Shown here: positions 1-7,982 of the stretch, one piece after another
Numbering within the stretch: the stretch's first letter is position 1
Layout of the letters: every line of letters starts with the position of its first letter
Source of the DNA: Caproicibacter sp002399225
GTDB lineage: Bacteria > Bacillota > Clostridia > Oscillospirales > Acutalibacteraceae
Direction: 5' to 3'
Length of the DNA stretch: 64,000 nt
Assembly (NCBI GenBank): GCA_036756705.1
Contig: DAIOKN010000001.1
Location: forward strand, 62,001 to 126,000
Position numbers and translations under genes: made by a program
The notes under the pieces: generated by a model
Database searches by the model: none
Told to the model about the DNA's origin: nothing
The model's input: the letters and a program-made list of their open reading frames with translations, nothing else

Positions 1-513
1 TGCCAGGACCACCCCGTGAAAGCTGCCTCCGTTGGAAACCGGAGCGCAGGCGATGATGCAAAGGTTTTTATTGATATCGTACGTTGTTCCGGATAAGGAA
101 GTCTTTCCCACCATTGCCTGTTTGAAATATTCCTGCCCGGCGACGTTCTTGCCGTTCAGATTTGCGTCGCCGCTGAGAATGGTCCCGTCGCTTTTCACAA
201 GGCTCAGCGATTGATATCCCAGCGCTTTCCTCTGAGTTTCAAGAGATTTCATCAGCTCCGGCTGTGTAATATCAGCGTTGCCGATATCGCTGGATTGCGC
301 GACGGATTGAATATTTTCTTTCATGTTGGTCAAAGAAGTGTTGATGGCGACTTCCGCCGTCTGGCTGATGGATTTCAGATCGTTCCGCACGTTTTGGGTG
401 ATACTTGTATAACTGGAATAAATTCCGACAATTAAGTTTAGCACTGCGGTTACAAAGATAATGGCGATGGTGCAGACGATCAGTTTGTTTTTTAAAGATT
501 TAAACCGATTCAT
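1..513 (-). CDS. Methyl-accepting chemotaxis protein, N-terminal part (cut by window edge)
   Basis: The reverse strand is open from an ATG at 513 to the window edge and encodes at least 171 residues. The protein starts with a basic stretch (MNRFKSLKNK), then a hydrophobic segment at about residues 11-32, then a predicted extracytoplasmic region containing SLVKSDGTILSGD and a GQEYFKQAM motif. This is the usual layout of a dCache-type sensory domain in chemoreceptors. The HAMP and signalling domains would lie outside the window, so the receptor assignment is inferred from the sensor half only. An AGGAAG ribosome site precedes the ATG. A histidine kinase or diguanylate cyclase with the same sensor domain cannot be excluded. 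Confidence 0.7.
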   Translation of the reverse strand, partial: MNRFKSLKNKLIVCTIAIIFVTAVLNLIVGIYSSYTSITQNVRNDLKSISQTAEVAINTSLTNMKENIQSVAQSSDIGNADITQPELMKSLETQRKALGYQSLSLVKSDGTILSGDANLNGKNVAGQEYFKQAMVGKTSLSGTTYDINKNLCIIACAPVSNGGSFHGVVLA

Positions 514-640
514 ACCTGTTACTTCCTTTACCTTTCAATTTTGATGACACCCGCGGCCCAATGCTTGGCTGTGCTTTACAACAGTTTCCAATTCTAATAT
601 CGTCTCAAAATTCTGATTATTTAATAAATATTTGATTATT

Positions 641-678
641 ATCACAAATATTGATAACCTGTGATCACAAATATTGAT
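641..678. repeat. 15-bp direct repeat upstream of the chemoreceptor gene
   Basis: The sequence atcacaaatattgat occurs at 641-655 and again at 664-678, a 23-bp period, in the AT-rich region upstream of the reverse-strand chemoreceptor gene. The spacing of about two helical turns would suit a regulator binding one face of the DNA. No regulator is assigned. Confidence 0.4.
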
Positions 679-730
679 TACATCCATGAAAAGGACTTCA
701 ATAGACCGAACGGATTGCTGACAAAAGTCA

Positions 731-763
731 TAAAAAAAACCGCCGGGGAAAGCTCCGGCGGAA
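731..763 (-). terminator. Rho-independent terminator of the TrmB-lysA unit
   Basis: On the reverse strand a CCGCCGG/CCGGCGG stem with a short loop is followed by eight T residues. It lies just downstream of the decarboxylase stop codon. Confidence 0.85.
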
Positions 764-793
764 CGGTTCGGTTTGAAGGAAGAATTGGGTTTG

Positions 794-2056
794 TCAGGGC
801 CTTTTCGGAAGTCCCGGATAATCGAGCGTGGCGAAATAATCAGCCGGTGTCTCGGCGCGGCGGATCTGGTCGAAAGAGCCGTCCTCATGCAAAAGGACCT
901 CCGCGCTGCGCAGCTTGCCGTTGTAATTGTAGCCCATGGAGTGGCCGTGCGCACCCGCGTCGTGAAGAATGAGCAGATCGCCCATATTAATTTTCGGCAG
1001 CATCCGGTCAATGGCGAATTTGTCGTTGTTTTCGCACAGGCCGCCGGTGATGTCGTATTTGTGGTCGCAGGGCGCGTCTTCCTTGCCCATGACGGTAATG
1101 TGGTGATAGGCGCCGTACAGCGCGGGACGCATTAGATTCGCCGCACAGGCATCCAGCCCGATGTACTCTTTATAGATGTGTTTTTCCCGGATAGCTTTTG
1201 CCACCAGAACGCCGTAAGGCCCCATCAGAAAACGGCCCATCTCGGTGTAGAGGGCGACGTCTCCCATTCCCGCGGGAACCAGAATTTCCTCATAGCATTT
1301 TTGAACCTGGCGCCCGATTTTCAGGATATCGGGCGGGGTCTGATTCGGGCGGTAAGCGACGCCTACGCCGCCGGACAAATTGATAAAGGAGATGTGCGCG
1401 CCGGTTTCCCGGTGCAGATCAACCGCCAGCCGGAACAGGATCTCGGCCAGGGCGGGATAGTAGTCGTTCCCGGTGGTGTTGCTGGCGAGGAATGCGTGGA
1501 TCCCGAAGTTTTTTGCACCGAGCTGCTGCAGTTTCCGAAAGCCTTCCGTCATCTGCATGCGGGTGAAGCCGTATTTTGCTTCACCGGGGTTGTCCATAAT
1601 GGCGTTGCTTGCTTTAAAGACCCCGCCCGGGTTGTAGCGGCAGCAGATCGTTTCGGGGATCCCCGAAAGGCGGTTCAGAATATCGATATGAGTGAAGTCG
1701 TCCAGATTGATGATCGCGCCGAGCTTGCGGGCCAGAAGGAAGTCCGCGTCCGGCGTGTCGTTGGAAGAGAACATGATTTCATTTCCATGAAAGCCCACCG
1801 CGTCCGACAGCATCAATTCCGTCAGAGAAGAGCAGTCCGTGCCGCACCCCTCCTTTTTTAACAGTTGGAGCAGATAGGGGTTCGGCGTGGCTTTAACCGC
1901 AAAATATTCTTTGTAGCCCGGGTTCCAGGCAAACGCCTGCTTGATTTTCCGGGCATTTTCCCGGATCCCCTTTTCGTCGTAAAGATAAAACGGGGTCGGA
2001 ACTTCTTTTTCGATTTCCATAAGCTTATCCAATGTTACGAAAGGCTTTTTTGACAT
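794..2056 (-). CDS. lysA: PLP-dependent decarboxylase, diaminopimelate decarboxylase family
   Basis: This 420-residue protein belongs to the fold type III PLP decarboxylases, which convert meso-diaminopimelate to lysine at the end of lysine biosynthesis. Visible motifs are FAVKATPNP with the presumed PLP lysine K55, the glycine-rich GGVGV at about 229-233 that binds the cofactor phosphate, EMGR near 272, and CENNDKF at about 341, matching the CESxD active-site motif contributed by the partner subunit. Length is normal for the family. The start overlaps the end of the upstream TrmB-type regulator gene by 22 bp, so the two are probably cotranscribed. Related decarboxylases acting on ornithine or carboxynorspermidine share these motifs, so the substrate is an inference. 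Confidence 0.8.
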   Translation of the reverse strand: MSKKPFVTLDKLMEIEKEVPTPFYLYDEKGIRENARKIKQAFAWNPGYKEYFAVKATPNPYLLQLLKKEGCGTDCSSLTELMLSDAVGFHGNEIMFSSNDTPDADFLLARKLGAIINLDDFTHIDILNRLSGIPETICCRYNPGGVFKASNAIMDNPGEAKYGFTRMQMTEGFRKLQQLGAKNFGIHAFLASNTTGNDYYPALAEILFRLAVDLHRETGAHISFINLSGGVGVAYRPNQTPPDILKIGRQVQKCYEEILVPAGMGDVALYTEMGRFLMGPYGVLVAKAIREKHIYKEYIGLDACAANLMRPALYGAYHHITVMGKEDAPCDHKYDITGGLCENNDKFAIDRMLPKINMGDLLILHDAGAHGHSMGYNYNGKLRSAEVLLHEDGSFDQIRRAETPADYFATLDYPGLPKRP

Positions 2057-2760
2057 GATTTTTCCCTTCCCTTTGTTAGTTCGATCAATTTGATCTCGTT
2101 TTTCAGATCTTCCTTAAACAGGTTGACCAGATTGTCTTTTTTGGAATAAAGGCAGGTCGAGCTTTCGCCATCGTCCAGATCTCCCGTCAGAACGCTGCCG
2201 GAGTCGACGATCAGGCGGATCTGCTTTTGCTTCTTTTCGGTGCAGTAAACGGTCGCACCGGGCAGGTCAAGCGGCTGGTCGGTGATGATGACGACTTTCA
2301 GCCCGCGCTCCGTCATTCCCCGCAACTCGGGAAGAATCCTTTCCATCAACTGGGCGGACATCGAAGCGTAGACCCGCTCCCGGGCGCCAAGCAGCAGATT
2401 CCTCATTTTCAGCAGAATATGTTTTTCTCCCGCGATGGTGATATATCCGCTGGAGTTTTCCCGGCGACGTTTCGGCTGCATTTTTTTCAGTGTTTCGACG
2501 TCCTTTTGAAGGCTGTAAATGCAATTGCCGCAGAATTCCCCGATCGGGACCGGCGTGTAACGGGCCGCAGCACCCTCTACCAGCCTGGCTGCTCCCTTTT
2601 CCACCAGCCCGGCCAGCGCCGAATAGGTGTTGGATCGGGAGATCCCCGTAACCTTTGCCGCCTCATAGCCGGTCAGGTCGCCGTATGAAAAGAGGGTCAG
2701 ATAAATTTTCGCTTCCTGCTGGGTCAGGCCGAAGTGGGTCAGCAGTACAACTACATCCAT
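2035..2760 (-). CDS. TrmB-family transcriptional regulator
   Basis: A 241-residue cytoplasmic DNA-binding protein. Residues 1-70 form a winged helix of the TrmB type (LTQQEAKIYLTLFSYGDLTG, then a recognition helix around SRSNTYSALAGLVEKG). The C-terminal part resembles the TrmB ligand or phospholipase D-like regulatory domain. TrmB proteins in archaea and bacteria respond to sugars or other small metabolites. Here the gene lies upstream of and overlaps the PLP decarboxylase gene, so local control of that enzyme or autoregulation is the simplest inference. The ligand is unknown. Confidence 0.8.
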   Translation of the reverse strand: MDVVVLLTHFGLTQQEAKIYLTLFSYGDLTGYEAAKVTGISRSNTYSALAGLVEKGAARLVEGAAARYTPVPIGEFCGNCIYSLQKDVETLKKMQPKRRRENSSGYITIAGEKHILLKMRNLLLGARERVYASMSAQLMERILPELRGMTERGLKVVIITDQPLDLPGATVYCTEKKQKQIRLIVDSGSVLTGDLDDGESSTCLYSKKDNLVNLFKEDLKNEIKLIELTKGREKSCQKSLS

Positions 2761-2855
2761 ATCGGACTCTCCCCCATTCAGTGTTTCTTTATAGGACCAC
2801 CATAATAAAATGCGGGCGGAATGTCAAGCTAAAATACGAAACATTTTTAAATTTG

Positions 2856-2897
2856 TGTGATTTTATCACATACAATTTGTTTGGGAGCGGTTATAAT
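2856..2897 (+). promoter_or_regulatory. Putative operator and promoter of the thioredoxin gene
   Basis: A perfect inverted repeat TGTGA-ttttA-TCACA (arms at 2856-2860 and 2866-2870) lies just upstream of a consensus -10 box TATAAT at 2892-2897. The repeat covers the likely -35 position, so a repressor or redox regulator of the CRP/FNR or Rex type could act there. The regulator is not identified. Confidence 0.5.
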
Positions 2898-2949
2898 AAA
2901 ACCAGCAAAGAAAAAAATAAAGAAAATTATAGAAAGGAAGAATCGTTTT

Positions 2950-3261
2950 ATGGCAGTGGTAACGGTGACAAAGGATAATTTTGAAACGGAAGTATTAAAA
3001 TCGGATAAGCCGGTTCTCGTGGATTTTTGGGCCTCCTGGTGCGGTCCATGCCGCATGGTTTCCCCGATTGTCGACGAAATAGGCGGTGAATCCGACGGAA
3101 GCTACATGGTTGGCAAAATTAATGTGGACGAGCAGCCGGATCTTGCGGCACGCTATAATGTCATGAGCATTCCAACCCTGATTGTGTTTAAAGGCGGTAC
3201 GCCGGCCAAGACTTCGGTCGGGGTGCACAGCAAGAAAGATATTCTCTCCATGCTGGGCTGA
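2950..3261 (+). CDS. trxA: Thioredoxin
   Basis: A 103-residue classical thioredoxin, a cytoplasmic dithiol-disulfide oxidoreductase. The redox motif WCGPC (C31, C34) follows the DFWASW strand, and the cis-proline is present in SIPTLIVF (P75). The start is placed at ATG 2950 because an AAAGGAAG ribosome site lies a few bases upstream and the protein then has normal thioredoxin length; an in-frame upstream ATG at 2857 would add an atypical tail. The gene is monocistronic, with its own promoter and a strong terminator. No thioredoxin reductase lies beside it. Confidence 0.95.
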   Translation: MAVVTVTKDNFETEVLKSDKPVLVDFWASWCGPCRMVSPIVDEIGGESDGSYMVGKINVDEQPDLAARYNVMSIPTLIVFKGGTPAKTSVGVHSKKDILSMLG

Positions 3262-3276
3262 GAATTTCCGCTTTTT

Positions 3277-3332
3277 GAAGAAGATCCGAAAGGAGCCGGT
3301 ACAGTGCCGGCCCTTGCGGATCTTCTTATTTT
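3277..3332 (+). terminator. Terminator after thioredoxin
   Basis: An 11-bp stem AAGAAGATCCG/CGGATCTTCTT plus an inner GCCGG/CCGGC pairing is followed by a T-rich tract. Confidence 0.85.
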
Positions 3333-3444
3333 CTGCCATAATAGATTACAGTAATTCATCCCCGCCGGGGGCGGAAGATGAACACAGACGAACGCTGCAA
3401 CTCATGCTGTAAGAAGAAAAGACAAAAACGGGAGGTTTGCCGCT

Positions 3445-3972
3445 GTGCTTGAAATTATTCTGGGCGATCTTACCAAACAAAACGTCGACGCAATCGTCAA
3501 TGCCGCCAACTGCTCTCTGCTGGGCGGCGGCGGAGTGGACGGCGCCATTCACCGCGCGGCCGGGCCGGGGCTGCTGGAAGAATGCCGTACTCTGCACGGC
3601 TGTGAAACGGGCAGGGCGAAAATCACCGGAGGGTACCGGCTGCCCGCAAACTATGTCATCCACACACCCGGGCCGGTCTGGAGGGGCGGAAACAGCGGGG
3701 AAGAAGAGCTGCTGGCAAGCTGTTACCGCGAAAGCCTTGCGCTCGCGTCCCAGCATGGCTGCAAGACGGTCGCTTTCCCCTCCATCAGCACGGGGGTCTA
3801 CCGGTTCCCGCTGGGGCGGGCCGCCCGCATCGCCGTGCGGGAAATTCTGGCTTTTTTAAAGACGGCTAAGGTCGTGCAGACGGTTTTTATAGTTTGCTTC
3901 GACGCGAAAACCAAAGCTGCTTATGACGCGGCGCTTGCGCAGCAGAGCGGCAGTTCGCCCGGGGAAGAATAG
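3445..3972 (+). CDS. Macro-domain protein (ADP-ribose / O-acetyl-ADP-ribose hydrolase type)
   Basis: A 175-residue single macrodomain. The ADP-ribose-binding signatures are clear: NVDAIVNAANCSLLGGGGVDGAIH near the N-terminus (catalytic-type Asn and Asp-Gly-Ala-Ile-His) and the phosphate loop SISTGVYRFP at about residue 114. Members remove O-acetyl groups from O-acetyl-ADP-ribose or reverse protein ADP-ribosylation. The start is GTG 3445, with GGGAGG ending 8 bases upstream. It is followed by a HAD phosphatase and a YaiI-type protein, which suggests a small housekeeping unit rather than a toxin-antitoxin pair, since no ADP-ribosyltransferase lies beside it. Confidence 0.9.
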   Translation: MLEIILGDLTKQNVDAIVNAANCSLLGGGGVDGAIHRAAGPGLLEECRTLHGCETGRAKITGGYRLPANYVIHTPGPVWRGGNSGEEELLASCYRESLALASQHGCKTVAFPSISTGVYRFPLGRAARIAVREILAFLKTAKVVQTVFIVCFDAKTKAAYDAALAQQSGSSPGEE

Positions 3973-4077
3973 CCCACGGCCTTTGCCTTCTGAAAACCAC
4001 TCGGTTTTGGGCATAAAGCTGTAAAAATGTTCAGACACCGCTGCGGGACTTACAGCGGATCGGAAAGGTTGTCATAC

Positions 4078-4746
4078 ATGATCCTGGCAGTGATCTTTGA
4101 TATGGATGGACTGATGTTCGACACCGAGCGCCTTTGCACCTGGGCTACCGAACAGACGGGGAAAGAGATGGGGCGTGAGGGTCTCTCCGGATTTGCCAAA
4201 GAGGTGATCGGTCTGCGGGAAGCGGAATGTAAGCGGAAATACTTTATGCAGTTTGGGGAAGAATTTCCCTTTGAGCAGTTTTCCCGGCGCAGACAGGAAA
4301 TCATCGACCGGTATATCCGGGAAAAAGGCGTCCCGGTCAAACCCGGCCTGTTTGAGCTGCTCAATTTTCTAAAGCGGGGCGGTTTTCCCATGGCGGTTGC
4401 AACTTCCACTTCTCGCCGGCATGCGCTGGCCTATCTGGAGCGGACCGGCGCCGCCCCTTATTTTGACCAGATGATGTTCGGGGATATGCTGGAAAACGGC
4501 AAACCCGCCCCGGATATTTACCTGAAAGCCGCGTCGCTGCTGGAAGTCGCGCCTGAGGACTGCATGGCGCTGGAAGATTCGCCGCGCGGGATTCAGTCCG
4601 CCCATGCCGCGGGCATGACCACCGTGATGATCCCGGATCTGCTGCCGCCGGACCAAGACGACCGGAAACGGTATGATTACTGCGTGCCGTCGCTGTTCGA
4701 GGTGCCCGCGCTGCTTCAAAAGGAACGAAAGGAAGGCGGCACTTGA
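4078..4746 (+). CDS. HAD-superfamily phosphatase, beta-phosphoglucomutase/phosphatase subfamily
   Basis: A 222-residue haloacid dehalogenase-type hydrolase. Motif I is IFDMDGLMFDTE with nucleophile D8 and acid/base D10, motif II is ATSTS, and motif III/IV is the GKPAPDIYL lysine followed by ALEDSPRGIQSA. The helical cap between motifs I and II is the type found in sugar-phosphate phosphatases and beta-phosphoglucomutases. ATG 4078 is chosen because a GGAAAGG site precedes it and it begins directly at the core strand; an upstream in-frame ATG at 4027 adds a tail unlike the family. The substrate is not predictable. Confidence 0.88.
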   Translation: MILAVIFDMDGLMFDTERLCTWATEQTGKEMGREGLSGFAKEVIGLREAECKRKYFMQFGEEFPFEQFSRRRQEIIDRYIREKGVPVKPGLFELLNFLKRGGFPMAVATSTSRRHALAYLERTGAAPYFDQMMFGDMLENGKPAPDIYLKAASLLEVAPEDCMALEDSPRGIQSAHAAGMTTVMIPDLLPPDQDDRKRYDYCVPSLFEVPALLQKERKEGGT

Positions 4747-5207
4747 AAATACTGGTGGATGCAGATGCCTGCCCGGTCAAGAAGATCATTGTAAAAACGG
4801 CGAAGAAATACGGGATTCCCGTCACGATGCTGATCGATACCAGCCATGTGCTGGAAGACGGGTACAGTACAGTTATCACCGTAGACAAAGGCAGGGACAG
4901 CGCAGATTTCCGCCTGGTCAACCTGATAGAGCCGGGGGATCTGGTCGTGACGCAGGACTTCGGCGTGGCGGCGATGTCGCTGAGCCGGGGCGCCTCTGCG
5001 CTGAATCAAAACGGCATGGTTTACAGCGACAATAATATGGGCCGGCTGCTGTTTGAACGCGCCCTAGGTCAGAAGGTCCGGCGCGCGGGCGGTCGGATGG
5101 GAAAAAACAGGAAGCGGACCGCGGACGATGATGCATCGTTTGAAAGAGGACTGGTAAGGCTCATTGATCGGGCAAAACAATCGGAGGGAATCGGGAACCA
5201 TGGATGA
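4743..5207 (+). CDS. YaiI/YqxD family protein (UPF0178, DUF188)
   Basis: A 154-residue protein of a widespread but poorly characterised PIN-like family. The diagnostic N-terminus MKILVDADACPVK is present, as are TQDFGVAAMSLSRGA and the conserved SDNNM segment. The acidic residues are those expected for a metal-dependent nuclease fold, but activity has not been established for the family. The start is TTG 4743, which overlaps the stop of the HAD gene by 4 bp and suggests translational coupling. The C-terminus is lysine- and arginine-rich (GKNRKRTADDDASFERGL), typical of the family. Confidence 0.85.
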   Translation: MKILVDADACPVKKIIVKTAKKYGIPVTMLIDTSHVLEDGYSTVITVDKGRDSADFRLVNLIEPGDLVVTQDFGVAAMSLSRGASALNQNGMVYSDNNMGRLLFERALGQKVRRAGGRMGKNRKRTADDDASFERGLVRLIDRAKQSEGIGNHG

Positions 5208-6636
5208 AATTTATGATGTTATCGTGGTCGGTGCCGGCCCAGCGGGAATTTTCACCGCGCTGGAGCTTGATCGGCTGGCGCCGGACCAAAAAATTCTGCT
5301 GGTAGACTCCGGCAGCACGCTGGAACACCGTTCCTGCCCCGCGCGCACGGGCGGGCAGTGCGCCCACTGCGCAACCTGCAGCATTATGAACGGCTGGGCC
5401 GGGGCGGGTGCGTTTTCAGACGGAAAGCTGTCCCTTTCGGAAGAGGTCGGCGGAAATATCACCGATTACATGCCGGTGGAAAAAGCGCGGGAACTGATCC
5501 ATTATGTGGACGGTATTTATCTTCATTACGGTGCTCCCGAAAAGGTTTATGGCAAAAACAGCAAGGCCGCGGAGAAAATCGCCTATGAGGCGCGCCGGGA
5601 AAATATCCGACTGATCCCGTGCCCCGTGCGGCATATGGGAACGGAATATTCCTATAAAGTGCTGATGGGAATGTACCGTTACCTGAGCTCGCGCCCGAAC
5701 TTTGAATTCCGGGAACGCACGACCGCCGAATCCGTTCTGATTGAAAACGGAAAAGCGGGCGGGGTCCGTCTGACCGGGCCAGACGGCGGCCGGCTGGTCC
5801 GCGGGCGGCATGTGGTGCTCGCGCCGGGCCGCGGCGGCGCGGAATGGCTTGCCCGCGTTGCGCAGGAAACCGGGCTGGGCATTACCAACAACGAAGTGGA
5901 CATCGGCGTGCGGGTCGAAGTGCCGAATGCGGTGATGGATCCGCTGACCAAACATCTCTACGAGGCCAAGCTGGTTTATTATTCCGATACGTTCGAAAAC
6001 CGTGTGCGCACGTTCTGTATGAATCCGGGCGGCATCGTCAGCGAAGAGCATTATGACGTCGGTTCCGGGATCGCCGTGGTCAACGGCCATTCCTATGCGG
6101 AGGAAAGCCGCCATACGGACAACACTAATTTTGCGCTTTTGGTTTCCACAAAATTCACGGAGCCGTTTCATCAGCCAATCGAGTATGGACGTTATATCGC
6201 CCAGCTCGGCAATATGCTGACCGGCGGCGGAATCATGGTGCAGCGGCTCGGCGATCTGCTGATGGGCCGCCGGACCGACGCGACCAGGCTCGGCAAATCG
6301 ACGACCGTCCCAACGCTGAAAACCGCGGTACCTGGGGATCTTTCCTTTGTTCTGCCGCACCGTCATCTGACCAGCATCGTCGAGTCGCTGCGCGCGTTCG
6401 ACAAGCTTGCGCCGGGTCTTTATTCCAAAAATACACTGCTTTACGGCGTGGAAGTCAAGTTTTACTCCTCCAAGGTTTCCGTTGAGACAAATTTTGAAAC
6501 CGCGGTAGAGAATCTCTATGCCATCGGTGACGGTGCCGGCATCACGCGCGGCCTGATGCAGTCCTCTGTCACCGGTGTGGTGGTGGCGCGGGATATTGCG
6601 GGAAAAGTAAAACAGGAACAAAAGCACGTTCCATAA
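5200..6636 (+). CDS. FAD-dependent dehydrogenase (COG2509-type)
   Basis: A 478-residue flavoprotein. The N-terminal Rossmann motif is VIVVGAGPAGIFTALEL (GxGxxG at 11-16). A cysteine cluster, CPARTGGQCAHCATC, follows near residue 46 and is characteristic of this uncharacterised dehydrogenase family. The C-terminal FAD motif is YAIGDGAGITRG. The start is ATG 5200 with TCGGAGGG upstream, giving a normal N-terminus. It overlaps the end of the YaiI gene by a few bases and closes this operon at a strong terminator. The physiological substrate is unknown. Confidence 0.85.
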   Translation: MDEIYDVIVVGAGPAGIFTALELDRLAPDQKILLVDSGSTLEHRSCPARTGGQCAHCATCSIMNGWAGAGAFSDGKLSLSEEVGGNITDYMPVEKARELIHYVDGIYLHYGAPEKVYGKNSKAAEKIAYEARRENIRLIPCPVRHMGTEYSYKVLMGMYRYLSSRPNFEFRERTTAESVLIENGKAGGVRLTGPDGGRLVRGRHVVLAPGRGGAEWLARVAQETGLGITNNEVDIGVRVEVPNAVMDPLTKHLYEAKLVYYSDTFENRVRTFCMNPGGIVSEEHYDVGSGIAVVNGHSYAEESRHTDNTNFALLVSTKFTEPFHQPIEYGRYIAQLGNMLTGGGIMVQRLGDLLMGRRTDATRLGKSTTVPTLKTAVPGDLSFVLPHRHLTSIVESLRAFDKLAPGLYSKNTLLYGVEVKFYSSKVSVETNFETAVENLYAIGDGAGITRGLMQSSVTGVVVARDIAGKVKQEQKHVP

Positions 6637-6650
6637 AAACAACAGAAACA

Positions 6651-6700
6651 GGGCCCGAAGAAGCTTGGGAAATGACTTCTTCGGGCCCTTGCCTTTTTTG
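6651..6700 (+). terminator. Terminator after the FAD dehydrogenase
   Basis: A 13-bp perfect stem GGGCCCGAAGAAG/CTTCTTCGGGCCC is followed by a T-rich tail. It sits between convergent genes and may act in both directions. Confidence 0.9.
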
Positions 6701-6702
6701 CT

Positions 6703-7437
6703 TTAGGTTTCGGCTGTAACCGCCTGAGAATGGACGGGACCGGGCAAGACCGGAAAAGGGAGCCGCTGGAGTGTTTCACCGATGACCCGGGAAATCAGAC
6801 GATGGCCGTCTTCATTCGGATGAATGCCGTCTTCACAGAGAAATAACTGATAATGGTGTTCTTCGAGAAACGCGCTGCTGATGTCGATCACCGGCACATC
6901 ACATTCCTGGGCCACTTGGCAGACTGCCAGATTGTACCGCTCGTGCCATCGATAGATATGTTCGACATCGCTCAGCCATTTTAAAATCGCACCCGGATTC
7001 AGCCCTTTGGAGATCCACTTGAAATAACGATCTGCATCAATCGGAGGCAAAGTGAGAAGAATCGGGCGGCTCCCGCATGTTCTCACCTGGGCAATCAGCT
7101 CCTTGTATTTCCGCTCAAACAGACCAACGGGGGTTTTGGGTTGATGTTCCTCGTCCGGCTTTGCAGAGACCTCCGCCCAGTTAAAGTCGCAGTCGTTTCC
7201 GCCGAACTCCAGCACGGTGTAATCATAGCCGACCAGCTCGCTCATGTGCCGGCGCATTAACTCCATCCCTTTGGTGATCGTGTAGCCGAACCGGGAATAA
7301 TTTTTAATAATCACCGGGAAACTGCGTTTAATGCGATTGACAAAACAATCCCGCAGAAGCGTATATTTTTTCAGCGCACTGTCGAAAATTACGCCTTTCG
7401 AAACGGAATCGCCGAAAATACAAACAGACAGATTCAT
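6703..7437 (-). CDS. SGNH/GDSL-family hydrolase
   Basis: A 244-residue esterase-like protein without a signal peptide, so probably cytoplasmic. The catalytic serine lies in FGDSVSKG (S11), the oxyanion-hole block III is EFGGNDCDFNW, and the catalytic Asp/His pair is in DGIHPNEDGH. Such proteins hydrolyse acyl esters of carbohydrates or lipids. The gene stands alone between convergent and divergent neighbours, which gives no clue to substrate. Confidence 0.85.
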   Translation of the reverse strand: MNLSVCIFGDSVSKGVIFDSALKKYTLLRDCFVNRIKRSFPVIIKNYSRFGYTITKGMELMRRHMSELVGYDYTVLEFGGNDCDFNWAEVSAKPDEEHQPKTPVGLFERKYKELIAQVRTCGSRPILLTLPPIDADRYFKWISKGLNPGAILKWLSDVEHIYRWHERYNLAVCQVAQECDVPVIDISSAFLEEHHYQLFLCEDGIHPNEDGHRLISRVIGETLQRLPFPVLPGPVHSQAVTAET

Positions 7438-7653
7438 GCTTCCAACTCCCCTTTCTTTCTATTGTTAAACATCACGTTATATGCTTATTAAAACTATATC
7501 GCGCATGAATCACCTTGTCAATAGGGAGGGCGGAAAGAAAAAGGATCTTACCGGGACAGCCGTGTGAGAGTCCCAACGTTTCTCAGTCCGACCGTATGGC
7601 ATAGTGCAGAAAACATTTGCCTTTCAAAGCGGGAAAAACGTTTTATCTGTCTA

Positions 7654-7704
7654 TTGACAAAAGGCGCGGAGAGGCATACACTATATTTGTTAGCATAGAC
7701 TAAC
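7654..7704 (+). promoter_or_regulatory. feo promoter with DtxR-like operator
   Basis: The -35 box TTGACA (7654-7659) and -10 box TACACT (7677-7682) are separated by 17 bp. An inverted repeat GTTAG-N6-CTAAC spans 7689-7704, just downstream of the -10 box, where a bound repressor would block initiation. Its form resembles operators of DtxR/IdeR-family iron repressors. A DtxR-family gene lies at 31680 in the same window. The remaining bases of 7438-7753 show no gene. Confidence 0.7.
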
Positions 7705-7753
7705 TTAAAGGCGCCGGAGCCATGTACATTACCGGCAGCAAGGAGGGAAAAAA

Positions 7754-7978
7754 ATGACGCTTGACCAACTGAAAATCGGGAAAAGTTCCAGAATTTTGGA
7801 AGTGCGGGGGAGAGGTGCCCTGCGCCACCGTTTGCTGGATATGGGGCTGACCCCGCACACGGAGGTGTTGGTGAGAAAAATGGCGCCGATGGGCGACCCG
7901 ATTGAAATCCGCCTGAGAGGGTATGAACTAACGCTCCGGCTGGATGACGCCAAAAACATTGTAATCGAGGAGGTATAA
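7754..7978 (+). CDS. feoA: Ferrous iron transport protein A
   Basis: A 74-residue SH3-like cytoplasmic protein that assists the FeoB permease. The family signature RHRLLDMGLTPHTEVLVRKMAPMGDPIEIRLRGYELTLR is complete, ending with the KNIVIEEV strand. It is translated from ATG 7754 behind AAGGAGGG and is followed 4 bp later by feoB, so the two are an operon. The promoter and a putative metal-repressor site lie immediately upstream, indicating induction under iron limitation. Confidence 0.95.
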   Translation: MTLDQLKIGKSSRILEVRGRGALRHRLLDMGLTPHTEVLVRKMAPMGDPIEIRLRGYELTLRLDDAKNIVIEEV

Positions 7979-7982
7979 CTTT

